From Chelydra serpentina (Eukaryota; Chordata; Testudines; Chelydridae), in contig JBAIAC010000014.1 in NCBI GenBank assembly GCA_037349315.1, positions 25,149,001-25,213,000 of the forward strand: a DNA stretch of 64,000 bases, in the 5' to 3' direction. Position 1 is the first letter of the stretch; every line of letters begins with the position of its first letter. The position numbers and the translations under genes were made by a program. Below, one piece after another: positions 23,230 to 33,650 of the stretch. The notes under the pieces are model-generated. The model was not told the DNA's origin and did not search any database. It saw only the letters and a program-made list of their open reading frames with translations.

Positions 23230-23650
23230 CTTGCAGTGGGAAAACTGTTGGGATATGAGCACTTCAATGATCCCTGCAAAGTTCAGAAACCCTAGCATCT
23301 GAAAACCAGCTATTTCTGGAACTTTTCTTATGCCAACCACCCATGGGTAAACCACAGTGTTAATTGCCTCACAAACCTACATAACCATGAGTCCACCAGT
23401 AGAAGTTCCAACCCCAAAGTGGTTTGCAGTGGACGTATAGCTGTCTGGGGGAACCAGCTTCCACAGGGCAATAGCAACCCTCTTCTGAACCGATATGGCT
23501 TCCCTGAACAGAGTGTTATGACACTGGAGGATTGGTTCAAGCTCTTTACACAGCTCCATGAAGGTCTGTTTCTTCATGCAGAAGTGCTGAAGTCACTGAT
23601 GGTAATCCCATGTTTTCAAGCTGCTGTGATCCCACCATGCTGTGGTGCTT
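23230..23650 (-). pseudogene. HARBI1-like Harbinger transposase remnant
   Basis: The minus strand encodes the N-terminal half of a PIF/Harbinger transposase. An upstream block reads 'WWDHSSLKTWDYHQ' then a stop (about 23645-23592), matching the Trp-Trp-Asp/Trp-Asp lead-in of the family. The open frame 23577-23377 follows with 'FMELCKELEPIL', 'VQKRVAIALWKL' and 'NHFGVGTSTGG', the helix-turn-helix-like region. After a shift come 'VPEIAGFQMLGF' and 'NFAGIIEV' (about 23320-23260), where the first catalytic Asp of the DDE core is expected; Glu appears in its place at 23263-23265. The rest of the core is missing or unrecognisable. It is a dead copy. Confidence 0.75.
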
Positions 23651-24174
23651 CTCCTGCACTAGAAGTGACTGTCAGTCAAAGGGCAATACTGACCATCGGA
23701 ATATTGATATTCAACATATCTGTCCACTGTGACATGAATGGATTGCCATCGACTCTTAAGATCAGCCATTTTCAGCATGTCAGAAAATGCTGCCCAAATT
23801 ATATCCAGTATCATATCAAGTTCCTTGTATAAACATTTGTCCCACAATAAGGAACAGAAAGACCAGTTCATCCCAGTCTTTCACCCAGCTTTGCATGGAA
23901 TAAAAGTGAGGGGCAATGTGATCAGCAAATGTGTGAAGGCAAGGACCAATTCCAACAACACACCACAGAGTGTTCCGACAGTGTGTTCTTGTGACACACA
24001 GACTCTTGGGATACTAACCCTGAAATGATAGCACTAACCTTGTATAACAGTGTGGAAATGGGTACCGCGTCTACACAGCATTATACCCATATTCGGCACA
24101 GCATATGGGGAACGTGCATGAGCATGAACCCAATGCAATACTTGGGTATGTACGCCACTGTAGACATAGCCTAA

Positions 24175-24483
24175 TCAAAACTGATAGTTTTTTTCTCCTC
24201 ACTCTATTATACCCAGATATTGGGCCAAATTATGCTTATTTTTCTTATTAAGCTAATCATAGTTAATGTGATCATCTGTTATGCCTCTTGTGGCTAAAGT
24301 GAGTCGGACTATAGACATAAAATGGCCTGGTTCTTATTTCTACTGTGATCTGTTTACACAACTTTGGGAATATAAAAGGGCCTTACAGTGAGTGTAAATG
24401 TTGTTACATTACAACCAGTTCAATGCCCCGTAACACAGGAAGAGCAGTGTTCACCTGTACCCTAAATGTCCATAGTAACATAG
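24175..24483. other. Spacer between Harbinger end and foldback MITE
   Basis: AT-rich, no gene. The sequence 'catagtaacatagtaac' just before 24484 is a small direct repeat at the edge of the next element. Confidence 0.5.
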
Positions 24484-24766
24484 TAACACTGCAGTTAAAT
24501 AGCTGCAGTTGATCTGTGCCAGCTGACTTGAGCTTGTGGGGCTCAGGCTAAAGGGCCTTGTAACTGTGGTGTAGACATTTGGGCTCTGGCTGTAGCCCGA
24601 GCTCTGGGATCCTCCTACCTCACAGGGTCCCAGAGACTGAGCTCCTGCCTGAGCCTGAATGTCTACACCACAATGAAATATCCACTTACCCTGAGTCCCG
24701 TAAGCCCAAATCAGCTAGCACAGGCCAGCTGTGGATTTTTAAATACAGTGTAGATATACCCCAAGA
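24484..24766. mobile_element. Foldback MITE 1, Harbinger-like ends
   Basis: Two arms of about 135 bp are degenerate inverted repeats centred near 24624. Landmark pairs include 'gtgtagacat' at 24571-24580 against 'atgtctacac' at 24659-24668, and 'gagctctggga' against 'tcccagagactgagctc'. The right tip 'cagtgtagatatacccc' reads TATCTACACTG in reverse and resembles the Harbinger terminus at 24156-24171. No coding capacity. The target duplication was not clear. Confidence 0.7.
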
Positions 24767-24988
24767 CTAGTTTCACTAGAGTTAGCTTACGTGTAAATGA
24801 GAATCTGTCCCAAGAGTTGCCAAGTAAACACAATAAGGGTAAATGTATTGTTGAAACAGTGACCGTGTTGTGTTAGTCAAAATTGCAGGGCAAGCAATGC
24901 CACCTAAAACCAGATGCTCCAGAACAGTTTCAAAGAAAGATAGAAAGATGGGGTGCTCTAGAGTAAACTAAAATACATAAAAATAGGT

Positions 24989-25262
24989 TGTCTACACTGT
25001 TAAAAAAAGTATGCTCAACTCTAGTTAGCTAACCCTCATTAGCTAACTTGAATAAATTAGCAGTGAAGACATGGCAACTCTGCTTTTAATTCAGATTAGC
25101 TGCTCAGGTTCAACTCCAGGTTGTCCTACAGGCTTGAACTTGAGCTACTAACCTGAGTTAAAAAGACAAGTTGTGACTTCATTGTTATTTTAACCCAGGT
25201 TACCTAACTACAGGTTAGCTAATCTCAGTTAAAACTAAACCTTTCTTTAGTGTAGAGAGAAA
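24989..25262. mobile_element. Foldback MITE 2, Harbinger-like ends
   Basis: It begins TTGTCTACACTG and ends TTTAGTGTAGAGA, which are inverted repeats. The arms (about 130 bp each, centred near 25125) match at blocks such as 'agttagctaacc' on the left against 'ggttagctaat' on the right, and 'agctgctcaggttcaa' against 'cttgaacttgagctac'. It is AT-rich in contrast to MITE 1, so it is a separate family with similar tips. No coding capacity. Confidence 0.65.
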
Positions 25263-25941
25263 ATAAAGTCACAGTGTGTTGCCAGTTAAGTTTTGCTGAC
25301 CTTCTGGTGTTCACATTAAAATATTCAATTTCTACAACATAGATCTTCAAAAGGCAGGATTGACACATAGTAATTAGGGCAACTTAAAAGTGCTTCTGTT
25401 CAATGCCATTTTTCATTCTGTTACTAATGGAAATTTAGCTATAATAGAAATATCAAAACAAATTATTCTTAGATAAGTAACTTACATAACAATGAACTAT
25501 TAAACTATATTTTAAGAAGCTATTGAGGAGAAATTCTTGTCCAGAACAGAGTTTGACAAATGTGTATTTCATGGTGTGTGTAGTTCTGTGTGCAGAAACA
25601 ATGTCAAACAAAATAGATATTAAAATAAACTTTCAAGGATTATTGCTTCCTAAATGAAGCAAAATTCCAATATTTCACTTGGGAACTTACTCAGACTACA
25701 TCCCATTATTAAAATATTCACCCCCTCTCATTAGGGAATAGGGGCTGGGTTAATTGGACCAGCAGAGGAAAGACAATACCTGTAATGGGGGGCTGAGGGC
25801 GAGGAAAAGGAAAGCTGCTCTGAGGATTCCCTGCCCCCCTGCAAAAAACCCCACACTTTTAGAATGCACTTGGGGATCAAACACAGGCAGAGCAGGGGAA
25901 GAGGATAGATTTCTCCATTTGTTCCTGCTGCAATAAGCTAG
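25263..25941. other. No gene recognised
   Basis: AT-rich to 25700, then G/A-rich (25730-25900). The GC-richer part may belong to the LTR-like element that follows, but no boundary is visible. Confidence 0.45.
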
Positions 25942-26800
25942 TGTCACACCCCAATGGCCCCCTCCCTCAAGTCTCCTGGGAAGGCAAATCAGTATTGTAT
26001 GTTGCTAATGCTGTTGCAGGCATTGCAAAGTATTCTGGGAAGGGTTAAAGGTGTGAGTGTAAGTGAAAGGTTCTTTTGCAGGTCACAAAAGGCCGACAAA
26101 GGGAAGAAAGATGAGATCAAAAAATGGGTTAACGCCACGCTCCTGCTGGGCCCGTAATAAAATGCTGACTCCAGCAAGCTCAAGGCCACAGCACGCATCT
26201 GACTCTTGGCTGCCTGCCAAAAGAGGGGGGCTTGGATTCCACCCCGACCAGCCATGAGAAAGGAGAGTTGTTAAACGAAATGCAGGGGGTCGTGAAAACG
26301 AGCAAGACAGCAAAAGCTAGCAGGGGAAAAACATGACTGTCTCTCAACCCTGAAGCTGGTGTGTTTGGGGGAAAGCTGAAAAAGCCATGGAAAGCTGGTC
26401 GGGACTGGTACACCGAGCATGGGGAACAAAGGTCTCTGAAGGGGACGCCTCCAAAAGACCCCAAGGCTTAAAAACCCTCCCAGGAGCAGAAGCAAGTTGG
26501 AGATTTGCAGCGGACCCCTGAATGACCTGTGCACAGAACAGAATTCCCATCCCCCCTTCTGCTAACATTACACCCAGGCCTGGCCAGCCTTGGGTGGCAC
26601 GTGTTTGAATATGAATGTGGGCTAGGGCTCGGACACTAGCGCTTTTTTCGTGGAAGCAGTTCCAGCACTCACCGCTGTTATTTTATTATTTTATTAATAA
26701 AGCTTTAAAAAGTAGTCATTTGGTGTGCTCTGGTATCTCTGCCCTGGATGGTCCTGTGGCCTGATCAACTGATGCCTCCGGCTTCCATGGTTGTTGCGCA
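25942..26800 (+). mobile_element. Possible solo LTR of an endogenous retrovirus-like element
   Basis: This GC-richer block starts TGTCACACCC and ends GTTGTTGCGCA. It has features in LTR order: a TTAAAA TATA-like box at 26468-26473, an AATAAA polyadenylation signal at 26696-26701, and a GT-rich stretch just after the signal (26716-26735). No gag, pol or env reading frame flanks it. No matching target duplication was found at the chosen ends, so the boundaries are tentative. If correct it would be a solo LTR left by recombination between two LTRs. Confidence 0.4.
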
Positions 26801-27750
26801 AAAAATAAAGGGACTTTTTCTGCTTTAAATGGCAAGTGTAGACATGCCAATAGTCAGTGGGCTATTCTCAACCTTTCACTATTACTTGGGCTTTCTCAAT
26901 CTGTCTGTTCAATCTTTTCTAATTCTTATAAATGAAGAGACTTTGCAGCAGGGACTTGAATTTGTAGCTCCAAGATGAATGCCCTCACCACCAAGCTATA
27001 GAGTCATTCTTATTTTCTTCCCCTGGTTCACTATCATTTGTCATCATGAATTACTATGAATTGCCACTGTCAATGACTAAACTAAATACGATTGATGGAA
27101 AAGGCAGATTCCATTATCTCTCTTGAACATTTCTTTCTTAGTCAAACACTACTTTGTGAATTAGTTTTTCCTGAGATTCGAAATATTCTCCAGTTCGTGA
27201 AACCAGCTACACTTCTCCAGGGTTCCTGCCCAATGGCACACATGGTGAGCTTCCAACATGTAATAGAAAGCCCAGATCATTTGTACTGATCAGAGTAAAA
27301 GGGAGCATTTTCAGATCAAAACCTATTAGAGAAAAACTCGTGATGCTGGTAAAGCTAATTATAATTGCAAAACATGAGTTATTTTCCTCCAGATTTAGCC
27401 ACCTTAACTAACATTTTAATTGAAGGCTTGTAAATTTAAATTGAGTATACTACAAATGATGGGCAATGTCTTTGATCAACCTTTGCATGACTCTTCTCTG
27501 AGCTTTCAGTGACAAGTGACTATTTTATATCTTATAGATGTCTAGCTAAACAATTCAGCCATGACATATAATCAGTCTAATTTGAAAACATAACTATAAT
27601 AAGACCTGCAAGCTCATCCAGAATGATGTTATTAAATGTGTGTTTGAGAAATTCTATTTGAAGTCTGGGGGAATGTCATAGTATTTAAATTAGAAATCTA
27701 TTTGTGTGGTTATATTTATATTTGTGTGATTATATTTATATAAATATTTA
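26801..27750. other. Mostly unassigned, includes tRNA-like SINE half
   Basis: At 26832-26845 'agtgtagacatgcc' resembles a Harbinger-type terminus in reverse, with no partner found. At 26946-27005 'cagcagggacttgaatttg' followed by 'tgccctcaccaccaagctatagagtcattctt' matches the right arm of the SINE at 10243-10431. The rest is AT-rich and unassigned. Confidence 0.5.
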
Positions 27751-28262
27751 CATAGATTTTTAAGGCTAGTAGGGACCAATTTATTATCTAGACTGACTTA
27801 CTGTATATCACAGGGTATTAAATTTCACCCAGTTACTCCTTTATTGGCCCAAATAACTTGCCTTTGAATAAAACACAACTAATGTTTGTGGTTGACTAAA
27901 TCATATCTTCCAGAAAGTCATCCAGTTGTGATTTGAAGAAATCAAGAGATGGAGAATCCATCACTTCCCTTGGTAGTTTGTTCCAACAGTTAATGACCCT
28001 CATTGTTAAAAAATTGTGTCTTATTTCTAATCTGAATTTGTCTGGAAACTGAAGCCAGACATTAGTTCTTACTGCACCTTTCTCCTCTAGATTAAATAAA
28101 CCATTGTTTTCCTCTCAATCTTCTTTTTGATAAACTAAACAGATTGAGCTCTTTTAATTATTGCACTGTAAGGCATTTCCTTGAATAATTTTTGTGGCTC
28201 TTTTTTGTGCCTCTCCAATGTTTCAGTATCTTTTGAAAACATTTAGTCATACAGTTCTGCAA
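27751..28262 (-). mobile_element. CR1 LINE 3' end, antisense
   Basis: Starting with 'catagatttttaaggctagtagggacca', this is the antisense of a CR1 3' end, followed by the C-terminal domain in antisense ('gagaatccatcacttcccttggtagtttgttccaacagttaat' region). Similarity runs to about 28262 ('gcctctccaatgtttcagtatc'). It is a 5'-truncated, moderately old copy, distinct from the ATTCTATG-tailed subfamily. Confidence 0.8.
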
Positions 28263-28827
28263 ACATGCCTCTATACATGTTTACAAATTCATCACAGTCC
28301 TGACTTTTTTGCCTGTTGTTAATTGGCCCTAATCACAGATTACATTGCTTGGTAGCAAACATTACTAATACCCAAAAATGCTACCATTTGCCAATAAACT
28401 GTATGTGTGATCACTGTACAACTGCACCTTACTGTTCGGGTACACGTGTACTCTGGAACAGAAGTCATTAAAGTGAGGTCCACAGACCCCCTTGTGAGTG
28501 TGCAGACTCCCTCTATTAACCTAATAGTTTACATGTGTGTGCATGGTGGGGTAGAAGTGACTAAATTTGTCCATAGTTCATATATGGTATAAATAAGCAA
28601 TTAAATGAAGGAGGAATTATAAGAAAATATGAACCCTGTCTCACACAGTGAGCTGGATTCACAATGACACTTCCCTGAAGGCAATTAATATAGTAAAGCA
28701 TACTCATTAGCTTAGAAGGAATAGCAGATGGGCCATGGTGCGTGGGATGCATATCTGGAAACATGACAAGAATGGGGATACAGAAGATATTGCAAACCAA
28801 CAGTGTTTATCTAAATAAACAAATATA
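28263..28827. other. No gene recognised
   Basis: AT-rich sequence without identifiable coding or repeat content. Confidence 0.5.
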
Positions 28828-28901
28828 GGGACAGATCCTCACCTGCTGTAAATCTGCATGCCTCCACCAAAGTCAATTTACACCAGGTGAGAATCTGCCC
28901 T
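28828..28901. repeat. Short palindromic repeat
   Basis: 'gggacagatcctcacctgctgtaaat' and 'atttacaccaggtgagaatctgccct' are inverted repeats around 'ctccaccaaagtca'. Same family as 19679-19761 and 56623-56731. Confidence 0.65.
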
Positions 28902-29562
28902 AAATGCCTCAATGGATTTGGGAAACATAAAATAGGCCATTGCATATGAAGCTGATGGTTATAGCCTCCTCAGAGTATTTACATCCATGTAAATACTTTT
29001 GTAGGCATGGATCACAATGGGACTCCTCAAAATAACCTGGAAAATATAACAGGATGACAGGGAGACAAGAAGTAGGAGAAGGACTTGAGGTACATGATAT
29101 CAGAAGTGAATGACACCAGACCAGAGGCTGAATCACTCCTTTGTAAGAGAGTCAGAGAAAAAATAGGCAAGTTGAGGAAAGTGCATAGGAACTCTAGCAA
29201 CATAAGATGTTGCCTCTTGTATGTTAACTCTCCTAAATTCTGACTATATAAGCTGGCTTGTCATGCATGCTATATGATTTTCTAGATATCTACACTTGTT
29301 GGTTTTACTACAGCACAAGGAGCTGTTTAGGAATTTCGCACAGGATATCTGCTGTGATAAGTGGGCCTACAAACTTACCCTAATTGTAAATTCAATTGTA
29401 AAAAGTGAGGGAAAGTTCATTTAAATTGTCACAATGAGTTGTTCTATAAATTGTTTACGAAAAGATATACGAAGGAGACAGACTGAATTCATTTAAACAA
29501 AAAGAGTTTAACTAATACCACTCAAGGACTGTGTTAAGATTATGACTGATAAACAAGAGAAG
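28902..29562. other. No gene recognised
   Basis: Unassigned DNA ending at the trinucleotide tail of the antisense LINE. Confidence 0.5.
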
Positions 29563-29590
29563 TCATCATCATCATCATCATCATCATCAT
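29563..29590 (-). repeat. (TCA)n run, 3' tail of antisense LINE
   Basis: Nine TCA units plus one base. On the minus strand this is (TGA)n, placed directly after the end of the LINE's coding region, which is where LINEs with simple-repeat 3' ends carry them. Confidence 0.85.
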
Positions 29591-29599
29591 GTTCCTATT

Positions 29600-30201
29600 A
29601 TGCCTTTGGTGTTTAGGGCAATGACGAAGCTCCTCCACTCCTGTCTGTTTCTGTCAAGTCTTTCAATGGCTCCCCAGCTGTGCCCCAGGTTTTTCAGGTT
29701 ATCTTCCACAGCTCGTCGCCATGTTGTTTTTGAACGACCTCATTTTCACTTGCATTCAGGTGTCCATCTCATTGCTACTCTGGTGATGCAATCAGTTTAC
29801 ATCCAAAGCACATGACCGACCCATTTCCAATGCCTCCTGGCAATGATGGTGCTCAGTTCCTCTTGGCTGCACTGTGTCAATAGATCTTGGTTTGAGATTG
29901 TTCTGGGCCAAAAGATATGGAGGATTTTTCTGAGGCAGCTTCTATGGAATGAAGACAGTTTGGACATGTCCTACTTTCTCATTCCCCAGCATTCTGCACT
30001 ATAAAGTAGTGTGGAAAGTATGCAGCTATGATAAATCTTGAGTTTGGTTTTGGTGTTGTATTTTGATGATTTCCAGGCTGTATTTAAGCTCTTGAAGGTG
30101 TTCCTGGCTTTATTGATTTTGTTATGGCTTGTTCCTGGCTGATGGTGCTGCTCAAGTATGTGAATATTTCTACGTTGGTGAGAACATAATCCTCTATCCA
30201 T
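29600..30201 (-). pseudogene. LINE C-terminal domain to 3' end
   Basis: From 30201 to 29971 the frame gives 'INKARNTFKSLNTAWKSS' and 'IYHSCILSTLLYSAECWGM', the block found after the thumb in LINEs of this type. Below 29971 the reading continues with interruptions through a 'PRTISNQDL'-like block, a 'WKWVGHVL'-like block near 29830, and 'WRSFVIALNTKG' near 29645-29610, followed by the stop and the simple-repeat tail. The 3' end is therefore complete. Confidence 0.75.
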
Positions 30202-30404
30202 ACTGGTGATGGTGAGGCAATATTAAAGGTAATGATATCTGTCTTATTGTGGTTGATTTTCATTCCAATTTGTTGCCTGAATGTGTTGAGTCGAGTTGTT
30301 TTTTCTTGTATATGGTGTTGGTTATGCGATAGGAGAGCGACATCATCTTTAAAGTCGAGGTCTTCAAGGGATGAGAAGAGTGTCCATTTAATGCCTCTTG
30401 GCAT
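30084..30404 (-). pseudogene. LINE RT motif C and thumb
   Basis: 'EDLDFKDDVALLSHNQ' is RT motif C; the double Asp is present but the residue before it is Lys where the family has Ala, a change that would disturb the active site. 'MKINHNKTDIITFN' follows as the conserved Lys-Thr block, then 'VEIFTYLSSTIS'. The frame is lost at about 30100. Confidence 0.8.
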
Positions 30405-30556
30405 GTCTTCTGTTGTATGTCACATTACCCAGTTGATGGCAATGTTGAAGATGATTGCAGACATGACACACCCCTGACATACTCCTGTTTTGACTTCAAA
30501 ACTGAGTTCACTGTGATCAACACTGCATGTAAAGTTGAAATAGAAGCTTTTGATGA

Positions 30557-30916
30557 TTATATGGAAAGGAATTCCATATGTCTGTATAATGTGCCAAGGC
30601 TGGTCCTGTGAATGCTATCAAAAGCCTTCTCAAAGTCTATGAAATTTATGTAGAGTTGCCATTGCCATTCAAAGCACTGTTCTATTATGTTTCGTAGAGT
30701 GGAGATCTGGTCTGTGCATCCATGCCCTTTCCGAAAACTAGCTTGCTCTTTTCTGAGCATGGTATCAACTGCCTCATATATATGCTGGACTATGATCTTA
30801 CATAATACTTTGCTTGGCACAGAAAAAAGTGTGATACCACACCAGTTATTACAATCACTGAGAGTTCCTTTCTTTGGTATCTTCACTATAACCCCATTGG
30901 TCCACTCATCTGGCAC
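30557..30916 (-). pseudogene. LINE RT, motifs 1 to A
   Basis: It starts 'MPDEWTNGVIVKIPKKG', followed by 'LSDCNNWCGITLFSVPSK' (equivalent of NYRGITL), 'KEQASFRKGHGCTDQI', and 'YINFIDFEKAFDSIHR', which is RT motif A with the first catalytic Asp. The following motif B region (Gly-x-x-Gln-Gly, represented by 'VCQGCVMS' near 30485-30462) is reached only after an in-frame stop. Confidence 0.82.
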
Positions 30917-30928
30917 GTTTTCCCTTTA

Positions 30929-31402
30929 TCAGACTGATGTAAATAGAGGGGCCAGGATAGATGCTGCTAATTTAGGATTTACCTTAAACAATTCTGCATT
31001 CAGGCTATCCTTGCCAGGAGCTTTCCCATTTTTTAAGTATATGATGGCTTGAATGATCTCTTCCTTAGTTGGGGTGTCTGTGTTGATATCAAGATCTTCT
31101 TCTGCCTCCTGTATGTTTGCTTCCTCTTTAGGTGGCTCCCTGTTCAGAAATTCTTTGAAATGCTCTGTCCAGCGCATTTCTTGTTCTTTTTCGGTTGTTA
31201 GTAGGTGTCCTTGTTTGTTCCTGATGAGTGTGTTTGTTGGTGTCTGCCGTTTACCACTGATAAGCCACGTCATTTTGTAGATGGTTCCTTGTTCACCACA
31301 AGCAGCTGCATCCTCTGCTTGTGTTGCCAGATTATTAATATAATGCCGTTTGTCCACTCTCACAAGGTGTTTGACCTCCCCGTGCCTTTCTATAGTGCTC
31401 AT
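30929..31402 (-). pseudogene. LINE linker and RT fingers
   Basis: This frame continues the LINE after a break. It reads a charged linker ('EQEMRWTEHFKEFLNREPP', where the WxEHF block is widespread in LINEs of this kind) and then 'IIYLKNGKAPGKDSLNAEL', the Lys-x-Gly-Lys-Ala-x-Gly-x-Asp block that precedes RT motif 1. It ends at 30929 just before the fingers, with the continuation in another frame at 30916. Confidence 0.8.
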
Positions 31403-31561
31403 GGTATTTGTCCTTTAGCTTCTGGTATTTTGTATCTAAAACTTTTTTCTTCGGGGCTTGTCTGGTTTTTATGGCATTTCATGTGCTCGGTGTAATCCAC
31501 TCCTTCCTTCTCTTCTGCCTGTAGCCTAGACAGGCTTCATTGCTCTGTTTATAAATTGCTG

Positions 31562-32014
31562 TTACTTTGTCCCACTTCTTGTTGATCTCATCATCTGCAT
31601 TCCCCTCCTCTTCATCAAGGTCTGCAAGTGCTTGAAACCTCTTCTGTAACTGCAGAACGAAGGCTTTCTGTATTTCAAGGGCCTCTGCTTGTCAATATCA
31701 TAACATCTATGTCCCTTGTTTGGTGGACCCACACTTCTCAGTTTTAGCTTGATGGAAGCTGTCACAAGGTGGTGATCACTGCCAACATCTGCATCCCTTC
31801 TCACTTTCGCATCTGTCAGAGAGCGTCGCCATTTGCTATTGATCATGATATGGTCAATCTGGTTCTTATCTCTGCCATTTGAAGAACACCATGTCAGCTT
31901 CTGAATTTCACAATGTTCAAATAGGGTTCCGCCGATGTCTAGGTCATTCATATTACAGAAATTAAAAGGCCTTTCTCTGTTTTCATTTATAGTGCCACAC
32001 CCATATCTTCCCAT
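31562..32014 (-). pseudogene. LINE endonuclease C-terminal half
   Basis: The frame opens just inside the endonuclease: 'MGRYGCGTINENRERP', then 'WCSSNGRDKNQIDHIMIN' (substrate-binding block), then 'DADVGSDHHLVTASIKLKL' with the conserved Ser-Asp-His-His near residue 80. It continues into the basic linker and is lost at 31562. The N-terminal half with the first catalytic residues is absent because of the 5' truncation, so it cannot nick DNA. Confidence 0.78.
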
Positions 32015-32050
32015 TGCTCTGTCGTTGTTTGTGTTGTCCTTAGCGACCTT

Positions 32051-33650
32051 GGAAGTAGAGGACCAGAAATCAATTAACCAAAATGTGTGTCAGATATTAG
32101 ATCTTAGTGGTGGACAAAAAAAATGAGGGGATGTGCTATTTCTTCAATCAGTCACTTTTGGGGTCCTTAAACAAAGAAATATCTGGAGAAAAACTGGCTA
32201 CAGGAGCAATCATCATGGCTGCCACACCCACCGGAGCCTGGGACGCGGGCCTTCATCATCCTGATCCTGAGAGATGTCCTGACCAGACTGGGCTAGAGAA
32301 CACAAATGACATTGTCTCCTCCACTGGCTCTGGATGAATCCCAACACCACCTATGATATGAGACTGTCACCCTCATCCCAAGTGTTCTTTTCCTTCCCCA
32401 CCTTATTTCTTCTTTTGCCTAGCCCTCTCTTTTTTTCCTTCCATTTAATAAGAGTCTGGCTAGCTGACCAAGCTGCATGTTTTGCAACACTGGTGCTAGC
32501 CTGTGGCCAGAAAGAGGAAGCTAAATGCAATGCCCTAAATAACCTAATGCTGGTACAAGTTTGACAGGTCTTGGAGCAGCTGATAAGACCGTTTGCTGCA
32601 CCTGTTTTTCTCCAGCAGTGAGGTTGCAAGTGAGAATCAACATGAGAGACAGAAGCTGTATTTTTCATCTTTGTTGCGCTTTTCTCTTCCCCTTTTGCAT
32701 GTGTTCATCCTGTTTTATCTTCTAGGAAATGGGATCAAACGTCAATATCAACAGCAATGACAAAAGCTCCAGCCCATCTTAACTAACTTCTCTTTTCTCC
32801 ACAAAGGGAAGGCATTACCATCTAAAAGACTGTCACAGATGTTTTTCCCCCTTCAAAATATTCTCTGCAGCTAAAGGAAAAGGGAACAATGGATGCTGTT
32901 ACAATGAAAGTGTTACTTAATATTTCACATTTCAAAATCTAACTATTTTTCCTTGTTCTGTATCTTTAATAAAAGGTTTAATAAATTCTTAACGGTGTGT
33001 TTGCCCTGGTACTAAGCAGGCTGATATCTCTGTATATCAACTCCTGAACCTTGTTTAAAACTGTTTAATGTTGGACAGTTTCAGAGTCATGATAACACCT
33101 TTGACTCTCTGGGCTCCTTCCATTTAAATTAATATAACACATCATAAAATGATGAAGGACTTCAACCTCTAAAAATACTAATTGAAGTAAGAAATATGGA
33201 CCCTGCCTGGCTCAGAATTTTCCATGAAAAGACATGGAATGAGGGGTTCCTTCCTACAAAATGTATTGTTTTTAGGCTCCTAATCATGCATAGAAAATAT
33301 ATAATGGCCGTGGATGAGAACCGAGTTAACAGGTCAGAAAGCAACAGATGGGGTCATTCTGCCTCTTTTGGAATCCACCGATGCTGGCAGAGTTTACTTT
33401 TCTCTCCTGATACTCCTAGAGCACAATTTTTGTTGCCAGGCTGAACCAAATTTGAAGTATTTTTAATTTTCAGGGATCAATGTCACCAAACCCTTCTGTT
33501 ATCTCCTTTCTATAAATAGATTTAAATCTGCTTAGTTTTGTATCATGCCCATCACTGCAATATAAATGCTTTCTAGGGTTAAAAATATACAGATATACAC
33601 CTCGCACAGAGTAAAAGTTACCAAGAGCTTTGGGTTGAAAGAACCCCGGG
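32051..33650. other. Unassigned, possibly an LTR or other repeat
   Basis: The segment 32090-33040 has a mixed composition with a GC-richer patch at 32215-32310 and a double AATAAA-like signal at 32968-32995 ('aataaaaggtttaataaattc'). The final 'ggtgtgtttgccctggtactaagcaggctgatatctctgtat' looks familiar as reptile repeat sequence, but I cannot define ends. No host gene is supported; frames of up to about 105 codons are unremarkable. Confidence 0.35.

Larger units (their letters stand above)
20818..24171 (-). mobile_element. Decayed PIF/Harbinger transposon
   Basis: The right end (5' end on the minus strand) reads GGCTATGTCTACAGTG and is followed on the plus strand by TAA (24172-24174), the typical 3-bp target of PIF/Harbinger. 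A HARBI1-like transposase remnant lies inside on the minus strand (23230-23650). The left end near 20818 (AGCACATCTATACT) is only a partial match to the right terminus, so that boundary is tentative. The body also contains an antisense LINE fragment and C/T-rich low-complexity sequence that probably arrived later. Confidence 0.55.
29563..32050 (-). mobile_element. Endonuclease/RT LINE, antisense, 5'-truncated
   Basis: A 2.5-kb non-LTR retrotransposon on the minus strand, different from CR1. From high to low coordinate it encodes the end of the endonuclease ('GRYGCGTINENRERPFNFC', 'SDHHLVTASIKLKL'), the linker, RT motifs, and a C-terminal region running to a trinucleotide tail at 29563-29590. 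Similarity begins abruptly near 32050 in the middle of the endonuclease, so the copy is 5'-truncated. Several frameshifts and stops are present. The protein style resembles RTE-like LINEs; I do not assign the clade firmly. Confidence 0.82.

Noticed and set aside
29563..29590. (TCA)n run as an ordinary microsatellite or CRISPR-like repeat
   Set aside because: It directly abuts the 3' end of the antisense LINE coding region and is better explained as that element's tail.
32968..32995. AATAAA-like signals as the 3' end of a host transcript
   Set aside because: No upstream coding region is supported and the surrounding sequence looks repeat-derived.
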